A stretch of 64,000 bases of DNA from Bradyrhizobium sp. ORS 278 (GTDB taxonomy: Bacteria > Pseudomonadota > Alphaproteobacteria > Rhizobiales > Xanthobacteraceae): contig NC_009445.1 of assembly GCF_000026145.1 (NCBI RefSeq), forward strand, positions 5,238,501 to 5,302,500, read 5' to 3'. Below, in pieces: positions 52,559 to 61,976 of the stretch (position 1 is the first letter of the stretch; the number at the start of each line of letters is the position of its first letter). The notes beneath the pieces are model-generated. The model was not told the origin of the DNA, did not search any database, and saw nothing but the letters and a program-made list of their open reading frames with translations. Position numbers and translations under genes: made by a program.

Positions 52559-53371
52559 TCAGGCCGCGCGGGCCGCCAGTTGCGGAACCGGCGCCGGCTG
52601 CTTCAGCGGATCGGTCCAGGTCAGGATCTCGAACCTTCCGTCCTCGTGCTCGACCAGCGCGGTGCAGCTCTCGACCCAATCGCCGCAGTTCATGTAGCGG
52701 ATGCCGTCCTGGTCGCGGATCACGGCGCAATGGATATGGCCGCAGATCACGCCGTCGGCGCCATGCCGCCGCGCCTCGGCCGCGAGCGCCGTCTCGAACG
52801 CGCCAATGTAGTTCACCGCGTTCTTGACCTTCTGCTTGGCCCATTGCGACAGCGACCAATAGGGCACGCCGAACATGCGGCGGAAGAAGTTGACCAGACG
52901 GTTCATCTGGATCGCGAAGTCATACGCCTTGTCGCCGAGATGGGCGAGCCAGCGGGCGTTCTGGACGACGAGATCGAAGATGTCGCCGTGAATGACCAGG
53001 TAGCGCTTCCCGTCGGTGCCGGTGTGGACGATGTTCTCGACGACGTCGATGCCGCCGAAATGCGTGCCGTAATAGCCCCGGAGGAACTCGTCGTGGTTGC
53101 CGGGCACGTAGACGATCTTGGCGCCCTTGCGCGCCTTGCGCAGCATCTTCTGCACGAGATCGTTGTGCGACTGCGGCCAGTGCCAGCTCGATTTGAGCGC
53201 CCAGCCGTCGATGATATCGCCGACCAGATAGATCGTATCGGCATCGTGATGGCGCAGGAAATCGACGAGGAGATTGGCCTGCGAGCCGCGGGCTCCGAGA
53301 TGAACATCGGAGATGAACAACGTCCGAAAGCGCTTCGTCGGGCTTTCTTCACCAGCAGTCTCGAGTCCCAT
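52559..53371 (-). CDS. LpxH-like calcineurin-family metallophosphoesterase
   Basis: The 270-residue product has all the metal-binding blocks of the family: LFISDVHLGARG (about 18-29), VGDIIDGW (50-57), VPGNHDEFLRG and VICGHIHCAVI, with VIHGDIFD between them. COG2908 members include UDP-2,3-diacylglucosamine diphosphatase (LpxH), which acts in lipid A synthesis, but the alphaproteobacterial group of about 270 residues is not clearly LpxH. The ATG at 53371 is the first with the correct N-terminus. Isolated gene with weak RBS. Confidence 0.82.
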   Translation of the reverse strand: MGLETAGEESPTKRFRTLFISDVHLGARGSQANLLVDFLRHHDADTIYLVGDIIDGWALKSSWHWPQSHNDLVQKMLRKARKGAKIVYVPGNHDEFLRGYYGTHFGGIDVVENIVHTGTDGKRYLVIHGDIFDLVVQNARWLAHLGDKAYDFAIQMNRLVNFFRRMFGVPYWSLSQWAKQKVKNAVNYIGAFETALAAEARRHGADGVICGHIHCAVIRDQDGIRYMNCGDWVESCTALVEHEDGRFEILTWTDPLKQPAPVPQLAARAA

Positions 53372-53562
53372 GCGCGCCCACCTAACAGTCCCTGATGACA
53401 AGGCGATGACGAACGCCGCACCGGCAGAACCCATCCTGCCGGATCGCGACTGACATCGTTCGCATGACGACTCACGATGTCCTCGCCACTGCCCCGCGAT
53501 ACCAGCGGGGTGCGACAATCAGGCGACAAGCGGGCGGCGCATACAGGGAATTCGGCTGCCTC

Positions 53563-54981
53563 CTATCTGGGCACGGTGACGACGCGTAGATTGTTGGTGG
53601 TGCCGGCCTGCGCGAACGGGATGCCGGCGACGACGACCAGCAGATCGCCCTTGTCGGCGAACTCCTCCTGGACCGCGAAAAACGTCGCGCGCTCGACCAT
53701 CTCCTCATAGCTCTGCACGTCCTGCGACAGCACGCTGTGCGCGCCCCACAACAGGCACATCCGCCGCGAGGTGTCCTCGTTCGGCGTGATCGCAAGGATC
53801 GGCAGGCTCGGCCGCTTGCGCGCGACGCGCGAGGCCGAGGTACCGCTCGACGTGTAGGCCACGATCGCCTTGGCATGGATCGCCGAGGCGAGATCGGCCG
53901 CGGCGGTCGCCACCGCATGCGGCGGCGTCTGCTCCTCGTCGGGCTGCGTCGCCTGGATAATCGAGGCGTACATCTTGTGCTTCTCGGTCGACTTGATGAT
54001 GCTGTCCATCATCGCCACGGCCTCGCGCGGATACTGGCCGCTGGCCGATTCCGCCGACAGCATCACCGCATCGGCGCCGTCATAGATCGCGGTCGCGACG
54101 TCGGAGACTTCCGCGCGCGTCGGCGTGGGTGTGGCGACCATCGAGTCCAGCATCTGCGTCGCGACGATCACCGGCTTCACCGCGAGCCGGCAGGCGCGCA
54201 CCAGCTCCTTCTGCTTGCCCGGCACATCCTCATTCGGAATTTCGACACCGAGATCCCCGCGCGCCACCATGATCGCATCCGACAGCTGGATGATGTCGTC
54301 GATGCGGTCGAGCGCGGCAGGCTTCTCGATCTTGGACATGATGCCGGCGCGGCCGTCGATGAGCCCCCTCGCCTCGATCACGTCGGATGGCTTCTGCACG
54401 AAGGACAGCGCGACCCAGTCGACGCCGAGGTCGAGGCCGAACGTAAGATCGGAACGATCCTTCGCGGTCAGCGGCGACAGTTCGAGGATCGTGCCGGGCA
54501 GGTTGACGCCCTTGTGATTGGAGATCGCGCCGCTGACGATCACCTTGGCTTCGATCCAGTCGTCGCCGAGCCCGGTGACACGCACGCGCACGCGGCCGTC
54601 GTCGATCAGAAGATCGTGACCGGGCGCGACCGCCGCAAAGATCTCCGGATGCGGCAACGGAATCGACGTCTTGTCACCCTCGGTCCCATTCAACACAAAT
54701 CGAATCGTCTCGCCCGCTTCGACCTGGATCTTCTTGTCGCGCAGGGTACCGACGCGGATCTTCGGTCCCTGCAGATCCATCAGGATGCCGATCGGACGCT
54801 GCACGTCCTTTTCCAGCGCGCGGATCGCGGCATGAACCTTGGCGTGATCAGCCTGCGTGCCGTGGCTGAAGTTGAGACGGAACGTATCGACACCGGCGAG
54901 GAACAGCTCCTTCAGCATGTCAGGAGAATTGCTGGCGGGACCGACGGTCGCGACGATCTTGGCTCGACGGTGACGACGCAT
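53563..54981 (-). CDS. pyk: Pyruvate kinase
   Basis: Pyruvate kinase converts phosphoenolpyruvate and ADP to pyruvate and ATP. The 472-residue protein has the standard blocks: RRAKIVATVGPASNSPDML, LNFSHGTQADHAKV, MDLQGPKIRVG, IMSKIEKPAALDRID (active-site Lys), AIMVARGDLGVEIP and ATQMLDSMVATPTPTRAEVSDVA. LSAESASGQYP replaces the usual SGETAxGxYP, a change seen in other alphaproteobacteria. The start at ATG 54981 gives MRRHRRAK. A single gene with no neighbour in an operon. Confidence 0.96.
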   Translation of the reverse strand: MRRHRRAKIVATVGPASNSPDMLKELFLAGVDTFRLNFSHGTQADHAKVHAAIRALEKDVQRPIGILMDLQGPKIRVGTLRDKKIQVEAGETIRFVLNGTEGDKTSIPLPHPEIFAAVAPGHDLLIDDGRVRVRVTGLGDDWIEAKVIVSGAISNHKGVNLPGTILELSPLTAKDRSDLTFGLDLGVDWVALSFVQKPSDVIEARGLIDGRAGIMSKIEKPAALDRIDDIIQLSDAIMVARGDLGVEIPNEDVPGKQKELVRACRLAVKPVIVATQMLDSMVATPTPTRAEVSDVATAIYDGADAVMLSAESASGQYPREAVAMMDSIIKSTEKHKMYASIIQATQPDEEQTPPHAVATAAADLASAIHAKAIVAYTSSGTSASRVARKRPSLPILAITPNEDTSRRMCLLWGAHSVLSQDVQSYEEMVERATFFAVQEEFADKGDLLVVVAGIPFAQAGTTNNLRVVTVPR

Positions 54982-55136
54982 GATGTGTCCTTTCTCCCCA
55001 ACCCAGATATCGCGTCTCTATGACGCGCATGCCTTGAGCATGCGTGGACGCAGCGGAAGCGGCTGTATACGCCCCGCGGCGTCCATTGCAAGCGGTTCGC
55101 ACAACACGCTCGGATTGCACGAGAAGGAGGCACCCG

Positions 55137-56210
55137 TCAGACGTTGGAGCCATGGATTGCGTCGATCACGGCGTCCGTCACCTCCTTGGTTGTCGCCTTG
55201 CCGCCGACATCGGGCGTCAGGACGCCCGCTGCACACACCTTCTCCACCGCGGCCATCAGTCTCGCGGCAGCGTCCTTCTCACCGAGATGCTCGAGCATCT
55301 GGGCCCCGGTCCAGAACGTCGCGACGGGATTGGCGATGCCCTTGCCGGTAATATCGAAGGCCGAGCCGTGGATCGGCTCGAACATCGACGGGTAGCGCCG
55401 CTCCGGATCGATGTTGCCGGTGGGCGCGACGCCGAGGCTGCCGGCGAGCGCGCCGGCGAGATCAGAGAGAATGTCGGCGTGCAGATTGGTCGCGACGATG
55501 GTGTCGAGGCTCTTCGGCTGCAGCGTCATGCGCACGGTCATCGCGTCGACCAGCATCTTGTCCCAGGTCACGTCGGGGAATTCGCGCGCGACTTCCGCGG
55601 CGATCTCGTCCCACATCACCATGCCGTGGCGCTGCGCATTCGACTTGGTCACAACGGTGAGAAGCTTGCGCGGCCGCGACTGCGCCAGCCTGAACGCGTA
55701 TCGCATGATGCGGGTGACACCGACGCGGGTGAACACCGCGACCTCGGTGCCGACCTCTTCAGGCAGGCCACGATGCGCGCGGCCGCCCATCCCGGCATAT
55801 TCGCCTTCCGAATTCTCGCGCACGATCACCCAGTCGAGATCGCCGACGCCGACATTGCGCAGCGGCGAGGCCACCCCGGGCAGGATCTTGGTCGGGCGCA
55901 CATTGGCGTATTGATCGAAGCCCTGGCAGATCGGCAGCCGCAGGCCCCACAGTGTGATGTGATCCGGCACGTCGGGCGCGCCGACCGCGCCAAAATAGAT
56001 CGCGTCGAATCTCTTCAATTCGACGAGACCGTCGGCCGGCATCATCACGCCGTGCTTCTTGTAGTAGTCCGAGCCCCAGTCGAAGGTCTTCACATTGAAG
56101 CTGATGTCGCCTGCGCGCCTGGCCAGGGCTTCGAGCACGCGGACGCCGGCGGAGATCACCTCGGGGCCGATACCGTCGGCGGGAATGGCGGCAATGGAAT
56201 GGGTGCGCAT
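55137..56210 (-). CDS. Tartrate dehydrogenase/decarboxylase-like (TtuC/YeaU)
   Basis: The 357-residue product belongs to the isocitrate/isopropylmalate dehydrogenase family, tartrate dehydrogenase branch: IAAIPADGIGPEVISAGVRVLE, DWGSDYYKKHGVMMPADGL, FGAVGAPDVPDHITLWGLRLPICQGFDQYANVRP and VIVRENSEGEYAGMGGR in blocks, with LHADILSDLAGALAGSLG and EPIHGSAFDITGKG near the end. It oxidises D-malate or tartrate using NAD+. The ATG at 56210 gives a standard N-terminus. It is divergent from a LysR gene, which probably regulates it. Confidence 0.88.
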   Translation of the reverse strand: MRTHSIAAIPADGIGPEVISAGVRVLEALARRAGDISFNVKTFDWGSDYYKKHGVMMPADGLVELKRFDAIYFGAVGAPDVPDHITLWGLRLPICQGFDQYANVRPTKILPGVASPLRNVGVGDLDWVIVRENSEGEYAGMGGRAHRGLPEEVGTEVAVFTRVGVTRIMRYAFRLAQSRPRKLLTVVTKSNAQRHGMVMWDEIAAEVAREFPDVTWDKMLVDAMTVRMTLQPKSLDTIVATNLHADILSDLAGALAGSLGVAPTGNIDPERRYPSMFEPIHGSAFDITGKGIANPVATFWTGAQMLEHLGEKDAAARLMAAVEKVCAAGVLTPDVGGKATTKEVTDAVIDAIHGSNV

Positions 56211-56359
56211 GGAATGAGCTCCGTGTGAGGGATTGCGTGGCCGCGTCGGCCCCGACATTGCGGGATAGCAAGAGCAACAGGGTCAGCGTGGCGGAGACCC
56301 CGGCAGGCTGGTTCGCAGGACCGTAAGGCAGCGCAGGTGATGGCTTCAATATTCGCCTC

Positions 56360-56382
56360 ATTATACAAAAAAATGATATAAT
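56360..56382. promoter_or_regulatory. LysR-type operator between ttuC-like and lysR-like genes
   Basis: ATTATA-N11-TATAAT is a perfect 6-bp inverted repeat with the T-N11-A layout of LysR-type boxes. It lies 28 bp before the regulator start and 150 bp before the dehydrogenase start. Binding by the adjacent regulator is inferred. Confidence 0.6.
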
Positions 56383-56409
56383 CCCAGAGCCCTCACAGGA
56401 CCGCCGATC

Positions 56410-57327
56410 ATGGAATTGCACCAGCTCCGCTGCTTTGTCGCTGCCGCCGAGGAGCTGCATTTCGGCAAGGCGGCGCAGCGGCTGCAGATGCTGCCCTCGG
56501 CGCTGGGTCGCCAGATCAAGCTGCTGGAAGAGGACCTCGCGACTCGGCTGTTCACACGCACCACGCGCGCGGTGGCGCTGACCGAGCACGGCAGCGCGCT
56601 GCTGGGCGACGCCCGCGCCATCCTCGCGCGGGTCGAAGCGGTTGAGACCGGCTTCCGCCGCCGCGCCCGTGGCATGAAGACGCTGCGGCTACGCGTGGGC
56701 GCCATCGACAGCGCCGCCGCAGGTCTGCTGCCGCAGCTGCTGCATGACTTCAGAGAGGCACATCCCGACATCGCGGTGCAGATCCTGGAGGAGAAGACCC
56801 TCCGGCTGCTGCCGAAGATCCTCTCCGGGGCGCTCGATCTCGCCTTCGTTCGGCCGCCGGAGCGCAGCGATGTCAGGCTCGAGTTTCGCGCGCTGCTCAG
56901 CGAGAGCGCCGTGGTCGCGCTGCCGCAGCGGCATCGGCTGGCGGCGCGGGCGTCGGTGTCGCTGTCTGACATCACCGAGGAGCCGCTGATCGTGCCGGAC
57001 CGGCGCTCGCGGCCGCACAGCCATGATCTCACGATGAAGCTGTTCGCGCAGGCCGGACTGTCGCCTGACGTGGCGCAGGTCGCCGACGAGAAGCAGACGA
57101 TCGTGCATCTCGTCGCGGCCCGGCTCGGCATCGCCATCGTGCCGCGCTGGACGTCGCGGCTGGCGATCTCCGGCGTGCGCTTCGTGCCGCTGCGGCTGAA
57201 GAGAGGCAGCACCGCAGGGCGACTGCCGCTGGCCGCAGCTTGGCTGAACGGCTCGCGCGATCCGGCGCGCGAGGCGATGCTGGGTGTGCTGGAGAGACGG
57301 CTTGCGAAGTACGCGCGAGGGGCGTGA
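56410..57327 (+). CDS. LysR-family transcriptional regulator
   Basis: The 305-residue product has an N-terminal winged helix-turn-helix (MELHQLRCFVAAAEELHFGKAAQRL, LPSALGRQIKLLEEDLATRLFTRTTRAVALTEHG in two blocks) and a C-terminal effector-binding domain (about 90-290). LysR proteins usually control a divergent operon, here the tartrate dehydrogenase-like gene; D-malate or tartrate would be the expected effector, which is inferred. The ATG at 56410 follows AGGA. Confidence 0.9.
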   Translation: MELHQLRCFVAAAEELHFGKAAQRLQMLPSALGRQIKLLEEDLATRLFTRTTRAVALTEHGSALLGDARAILARVEAVETGFRRRARGMKTLRLRVGAIDSAAAGLLPQLLHDFREAHPDIAVQILEEKTLRLLPKILSGALDLAFVRPPERSDVRLEFRALLSESAVVALPQRHRLAARASVSLSDITEEPLIVPDRRSRPHSHDLTMKLFAQAGLSPDVAQVADEKQTIVHLVAARLGIAIVPRWTSRLAISGVRFVPLRLKRGSTAGRLPLAAAWLNGSRDPAREAMLGVLERRLAKYARGA

Positions 57328-57352
57328 CGCGCTGAGTTCTCATGAACGGAGT

Positions 57353-57493
57353 CGTAGCCCGATGAGCGGAAGCCTGCGCCCGCAGGGCGGAGGCGGACGC
57401 GATATCCGGGTTCTCACCAGCTGTCTGCGGTGAACCCGGATGTCGCTCGCGCCGACGCCGAAGAGGCGTCGGCTGACGCTCATCCGGGCTACG
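57353..57493. repeat. Nested palindromic intergenic element
   Basis: Outer arms CGTAGCCCGATGAGCG (57353-57368) and CGCTCATCCGGGCTACG (57477-57493) pair with one gap. Inner arms GATATCCGGGTTCTCACC (57401-57418) and GGTGAACCCGGATGTC (57429-57444) pair as well. This is a common type of repeat between genes in Bradyrhizobium and relatives (from memory). Confidence 0.7.
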
Positions 57494-57582
57494 CGGGAGC
57501 GGCTCCGACTCGGCGCATGCCTCGAAGGACGGCCACGAGCTCCCCTGCCCCGACGCGTTTAACAAGCTCTCCCCCCACACCC

Positions 57583-59817
57583 CTACCCCAGCGGCGTCTC
57601 CGCGATGTCGAGCAGGGCGCCGAGGCCGTGGCGGAGACCGCGCATCGGCTGCTGCTCCGAGGACAGGCCGAGCGCCAGCATGGAGCGGCCGGTGACCTCG
57701 TAGACATGGCCGAACGGCAGCGACTGCACCTGGGCGTCCGGCTGATTGGTATCGATCAGCGCCAGCCAATTGTGCCCCTCGGGCACCGACGGCAAAGTGA
57801 AGTTCACGACGTCGAAATGCGCGTTGTAGATCAAGAGCAGCGTCGCATCCGAGCCGCGCCGCTTGACGCCGGTCTCCTGGGCGCGGCCGTCGAGCAGCAT
57901 GCCGAAGCAGCGTGCGTTGCCGTCGGTCCACTGCTCCGTCGCCATCTCCTCGCCTGATGGCGCCAGCCAGGTCACGTCCTTGACGTCGAGCTCCTCGTTG
58001 AGCGAGCCGACCAGGAAGCGCGAGCGATACAGGATCGGGAACGCCTTGCGCATCGCGATCAGCTTGCGCGTGAACTCGCGCAGCTGCCGCCCGGGCGCTG
58101 ATATCCCCATCCAGTCGAGCCAGCTGATCTCATTGTCCTGGGCATAGGCGTTGTTGTTGCCGTCCTGGGTGTGGCCGAACTCGTCGCCGGCGAGCAGCAT
58201 CGGCGTGCCGTGCGACAGCAGCATCGTCGCCAGCATGTTGCGCTTCTGCCGTTCGCGCAACGCGATGATCTCCGCATCGTCGGTCGGCCCTTCGACGCCG
58301 CAATTCCACGAATGATTGTTGCTGTGGCCGTCGCGATTGTCCTCGCCATTCGCCTCATTATGCTTATCGTTATAGGAGACGAGGTCGTTGAGGTTGAAGC
58401 CGTCATGGGCGGTGATGAAATTGACGCTCGCCCACGGCCGGCGACCGCGCTTGTTGAAAAGATCACCGGAGCCGGAGATGCGCTTGGCGAAATCGGCGAG
58501 GGTGCCGCCGTCGCCCTTCCAGAACGCGCGCGTGGTGTCGCGAAACTTGTCGTTCCACTCCGCCCAGCCCGGCGGAAACTGACCGACCTGATAGCCGCCC
58601 GGACCGATGTCCCAGGGCTCTGCGATCAGCTTGACGCCCGACAGCACCGGATCCTGGCGGCAGGCATCGAGAAAGCCGCCGCCCTCGTCGAAGCCATAGG
58701 GCTCGCGCGCGAGAATGGTGGCGAGATCGAAACGGAAACCGTCGACGCGCATCTCCGTCGCCCAATAGCGCAAGGAGTCAGCGACCAGCTGGAGCACGCG
58801 CTGATGCGACAGGTTCACAGTGTTACCGGTGCCGGTATCGTTGATGTAATAGCGCTTCTTGTCCGGCAGCAGCCGGTAGTAGCTGGCGTTGTCGATGCCC
58901 TTGAAAGACAGGGTCGGGCCGAGCTCGTTGCCCTCGGCGGTGTGGTTATAGACCACGTCGAGGATCACCTCGATGCCGTTTGCGTGGAACTGGTTGACCA
59001 TGGTCTTGAATTCGGTCGCGAGCGGCGTCTTGAGGTAGCGCGGCTCGGGCGCGAAGAAGCCGATCGAATTGTAGCCCCAATAGTTGCGCAGGCCCTTGTC
59101 GACCAGATAGCTGTCATCGATGAAGGCATGGATCGGCAGCAGCTCGGCCGAGGTGATGCCGAGCGAGCGCAGGTAGGCCGGAATATCCTGATGCGCGAGG
59201 CCGGCGAAAGTGCCGCGGTCGGCCTCCGGCACCAGCGGATGCAGCTTGGTGAAGCCCTTGACGTGCATCTCATAGAAGATGGTCCGCTCCCACGGGATCT
59301 CCGGCTTGCGGGCGGTGCCCCAGGTGAAGGCGGGATCGATCACCCGGCACTTCAGCATCAGGGGCGCGCTGTCGCGGTCGTCGAAGGAGAGATCCTTGTC
59401 GGCGTGATCCAGCTGATAGCCGAACAGCTCGGGACCCCAGCGCAGCTGGCCGACGAGCTGCTTGGCGTAGGGGTCGATGACGAGCTTGTTCGGATTGAAG
59501 CGATGGCCGGCATCGGGCTCGTAGGGGCCATGCACGCGATAGCCATAGACGGTGCCCGGACGCGCGGTCGGCAGATAGCCGTGCCAGACCTCGTCGGTAT
59601 ATTCCGGCAGTTCGATGCGCTCGAGCTCGGTCTCGCCGGTCTCGTCGAACAAACACAGCTCGACCTTGGTGGCGTGCGCGGAAAAGATCGCGAAATTGAC
59701 GCCGAGCCCGTCCCAGGTGGCGCCGAGCGGAAACGGCCGGCCTTCGCTGATCTTGGCCTTGCGCAGACTGAAAGCCGCCTGCGTCAGGGCATCGGCCCTG
59801 TCAGTGAGTTGATCCAT
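57583..59817 (-). CDS. glgX: Glycogen debranching enzyme GlgX
   Basis: GlgX hydrolyses alpha-1,6 branches in glycogen trimmed by phosphorylase. The 744-residue protein has an N-terminal CBM48 (about 20-110: GATWDGLGVNFAIFSAHATKVELCLFD), a GH13 barrel with EVILDVVYNHTAEGNELGPTLSFKGIDN, DGFRFDLATILARE (nucleophile Asp), IAEPWDIGPGGYQVG (acid Glu) and FITAHDGFNLNDLVSYNDKHN, and a C-terminal beta domain. The ATG at 59817 is the first with a correct N-terminus; an upstream extension is unsupported. It is 34 bp downstream of the DUF3606 gene on the same strand. Confidence 0.95.
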   Translation of the reverse strand: MDQLTDRADALTQAAFSLRKAKISEGRPFPLGATWDGLGVNFAIFSAHATKVELCLFDETGETELERIELPEYTDEVWHGYLPTARPGTVYGYRVHGPYEPDAGHRFNPNKLVIDPYAKQLVGQLRWGPELFGYQLDHADKDLSFDDRDSAPLMLKCRVIDPAFTWGTARKPEIPWERTIFYEMHVKGFTKLHPLVPEADRGTFAGLAHQDIPAYLRSLGITSAELLPIHAFIDDSYLVDKGLRNYWGYNSIGFFAPEPRYLKTPLATEFKTMVNQFHANGIEVILDVVYNHTAEGNELGPTLSFKGIDNASYYRLLPDKKRYYINDTGTGNTVNLSHQRVLQLVADSLRYWATEMRVDGFRFDLATILAREPYGFDEGGGFLDACRQDPVLSGVKLIAEPWDIGPGGYQVGQFPPGWAEWNDKFRDTTRAFWKGDGGTLADFAKRISGSGDLFNKRGRRPWASVNFITAHDGFNLNDLVSYNDKHNEANGEDNRDGHSNNHSWNCGVEGPTDDAEIIALRERQKRNMLATMLLSHGTPMLLAGDEFGHTQDGNNNAYAQDNEISWLDWMGISAPGRQLREFTRKLIAMRKAFPILYRSRFLVGSLNEELDVKDVTWLAPSGEEMATEQWTDGNARCFGMLLDGRAQETGVKRRGSDATLLLIYNAHFDVVNFTLPSVPEGHNWLALIDTNQPDAQVQSLPFGHVYEVTGRSMLALGLSSEQQPMRGLRHGLGALLDIAETPLG

Positions 59818-59851
59818 CAATGCCCCCTGCCCGGCTTCTGAGCCGACTGAA

Positions 59852-60133
59852 CTAACGTGTTTCGGTGGTTGCGACGGCATCAGCGACGACCGTCTCGGTC
59901 GCCGTAACGGAGGCGATCACCTCCGCGGGCGGCACGTCGGCCGGCAGCGCCGTCTTGCTCGATCGTTGCAGCTGGACCTCCTTGGAGATCGCGGCAATGG
60001 AGTTGCCGATGCGGCCGACGATCTCGGTCAGCTCGGCCTGGGTGACGCGCAGCCTGCGCGTGACGATGCGCACCTGGACCCGATCGGTCAGATCGAGCTT
60101 GTTGCGGATCGGCTGAATCTTGGGACGGCGCAT
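59852..60133 (-). CDS. DUF3606-like small protein
   Basis: The 93-residue product contains LDLTDRVQVRIVTRRLRVTQ followed by AELTEIVGRIGNSIAAISKEVQ, matching the DUF3606 pattern of short proteins common in Bradyrhizobium; the C-terminal 40 residues are low complexity. Its function is unknown. The ATG at 60133 follows AGGAGG at 7 bases. It may be co-transcribed with glgX. Confidence 0.7.
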   Translation of the reverse strand: MRRPKIQPIRNKLDLTDRVQVRIVTRRLRVTQAELTEIVGRIGNSIAAISKEVQLQRSSKTALPADVPPAEVIASVTATETVVADAVATTETR

Positions 60134-60270
60134 GGGGCTTCCTCCTGCATCAGAGCTAACCATGGCTCTGGAATTTGGTTCCCCTGGACGGCCGCGCTGC
60201 CGCAAGCGTGTGACGGGTCGAAGTGATGCCCCATCGGGATGAGCTTGATCGTTCTCGCAGCGTGATCCGC

Positions 60271-60675
60271 CCGAGTCCTGTCAGCGACGTTGCCCTCCGA
60301 TCACGCAGAGGGCGCGGAGAATGCCGGGAGCTGGCCACTCCCATGGCCCGCCTGCAGAAAAAAAGCAGGCGGCAGTCACCACAGGTGCAGCCGAGACGTC
60401 CCGGCATTCCCCGCGCGATGGTTTTCACGCTTATATCCGCGCTCTCCCCGGTGTCCGGCTTGTAGCCACCGTCGCCGCAGGGATCATCGTCACCCGACGG
60501 CTTGGCGCCAGCCTCGGGGCGCCAGGACCACGCGTCTTCGCGTCCGCAAGCCTGCCGTTCGTCCGCGCAGGTCGCCCCGCGCTGCAGCCTGCCTGCGGCC
60601 ACCGCATCCCGCGCCCGACGGTCCGTGACGATCGCGAAACGCCCCTCTCGAGGAGCACGGGATGACGCAAGAGAA
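60271..60675 (-). repeat. Long dispersed repeat, copy B
   Basis: On the minus strand this approximately 405-bp block aligns end to end with copy A (32276-32670). The core at about 60305-60420 keeps GAATGCCGGGA ... CCCGGCATTC ends, GGCCCGCCTGCAGAAAAAAAGCAGGCGG as an internal hairpin, and ACTGCCGCCTGC. It has no conserved reading frame between the copies. Confidence 0.7.
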
Positions 60676-60715
60676 CCATAAATTCTGAAAAATAGCAACT
60701 ATTTTATTTTTTTAC

Positions 60716-60983
60716 GGAATCATTTGCCCGTGCCTCGTGGCCATTCCTGGGGCGAACGTCAGCGCGAGCCGGAATCAATCCGCACGATGTCAGGGAGGCT
60801 CGAGATGCTCGTGGCGACGTCGCACGCTTCATCGCCCTGGAATGAGACGGCGAACGAGCTCGGCTGCCGCAGGGTAGGCAAAGCGCCGGAGCCAGGCTGC
60901 GCGTGCCACGCCGCTTAAGACGCGGGACGGGCACCATGCGACACACCGATGTCGCACCAACCTCTTTGCTCAGCGAACGGTGC
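60716..60983. other. Intergenic region, no clear gene
   Basis: Only shadow frames and scattered AT-rich stretches (60690-60720, TATTTTATTTTTTTAC) are seen here. No product is supported. Confidence 0.3.
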
Positions 60984-61244
60984 CTACCGGGGCGGTAAAC
61001 GGCGATGACGTTCCACTCGTTCCAGGGGACTCTCACCGTAGGGGTTCGGCAGGCACATCGCCGGCAGACCCGCAGCCGCGGCCCGGCACGCATCCAACGA
61101 CCTGAACTCGCACGAGATCGAACTGGAGCCACCCCACTCCCAGACCTGAAGGCACACGGGAGCGCCGCCAGCGAACCGTTGGGCCGCAGCTGGGCCGGTT
61201 GCCAATAGCGTGATCGAGATAAGCAAGAGAAGCGCGCGCATCAT
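60984..61244 (-). CDS. DUF3551-like small secreted protein
   Basis: The 86-residue product has a signal peptide (MMRALLLLISITLLATGPAAAQ) and then YPVCLQVW-type residues VCLQVWEWGGSSSISCEF, LDACRAAAAGLPAMCLPNPYGE, with four Cys in a DUF3551-like order. Bradyrhizobium has many of these of unknown function. The second Met (61241) is also possible. Confidence 0.7.
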   Translation of the reverse strand: MMRALLLLISITLLATGPAAAQRFAGGAPVCLQVWEWGGSSSISCEFRSLDACRAAAAGLPAMCLPNPYGESPLERVERHRRLPPR

Positions 61245-61474
61245 GGCTGATTATGACATGAGCCATTCGAATCCGAAAGGATTCTGATCGCGGCACCTTC
61301 CACATGGAACTGGCCGGCGGATCATCAAGCGCGGCACGCCGGCCAGTGACCCGCAGCCGGTAGCACGAACGTGTCATGGCGCGATTCACCGGCGCGGACG
61401 AGGATCAGACCGGGAGCGACACCGGCCACCGCGCAGCTGTGGCTTCGAATGGATCATGCAGCCGGGGATGGAAG

Positions 61475-61933
61475 ATGATGGACGAAGCCCTCTGGTCGGC
61501 TCTGCGTCGCAGATCGATCACCGCGTTCGCTGCGCTCGGGGCGGCCGCCAACCTGCTCTGCATCGTGCTCACGTTCCATCGCGGCTATCTGACATCCGAT
61601 GATTTCCATCACGGCGTCGTCGCGGGGGTGTGGCTGGTTCTGCTCGTCGGGATCCCGCTCCTGTCCCCCAGCCTCGCGCTGTTCGTCTTTCGTCGCTTCG
61701 CGCCGGTCGTGGCCCTGTTGACCACGCTGCTGCTCTCGATCCTGGCGATGAATATCGACGAGCTCGTTCGGTACTACGAGACCGGCGTCTTCGCGCGCGT
61801 CATGACATGGGACCTGCCCGGCATCGCCCTGCTCTTTCTCAGCATGTTCACGGTCGCGATGATGGCGGTACGCGCCATCATCCGGCTGGTCGACCGGCTT
61901 CAGGGCTATGATCCCGACCTGTCCTCCTCATGA
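61475..61933 (+). CDS. Small membrane protein, unknown
   Basis: The 152-residue product has four hydrophobic segments (about 14-33, 45-65, 72-88 and 113-131) and ends in a short charged tail (VDRLQGYDPDLSSS). No family is recognised. The ATG at 61475 is chosen from a GGGGATGGAAG upstream; an earlier frame from 61376 lacks support. Convergent to the histidine kinase gene. Confidence 0.5.
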   Translation: MMDEALWSALRRRSITAFAALGAAANLLCIVLTFHRGYLTSDDFHHGVVAGVWLVLLVGIPLLSPSLALFVFRRFAPVVALLTTLLLSILAMNIDELVRYYETGVFARVMTWDLPGIALLFLSMFTVAMMAVRAIIRLVDRLQGYDPDLSSS

Positions 61934-61976
61934 TCCCACGACCGCGCACGTCATGTCGTTCGTGCTCACTGCTTCC

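Noticed and set aside
60704..61132. A 142-codon minus-strand frame overlapping the DUF3551 gene
   Set aside because: It overlaps a better-supported secreted protein and shows Arg/Ser-rich shadow composition.
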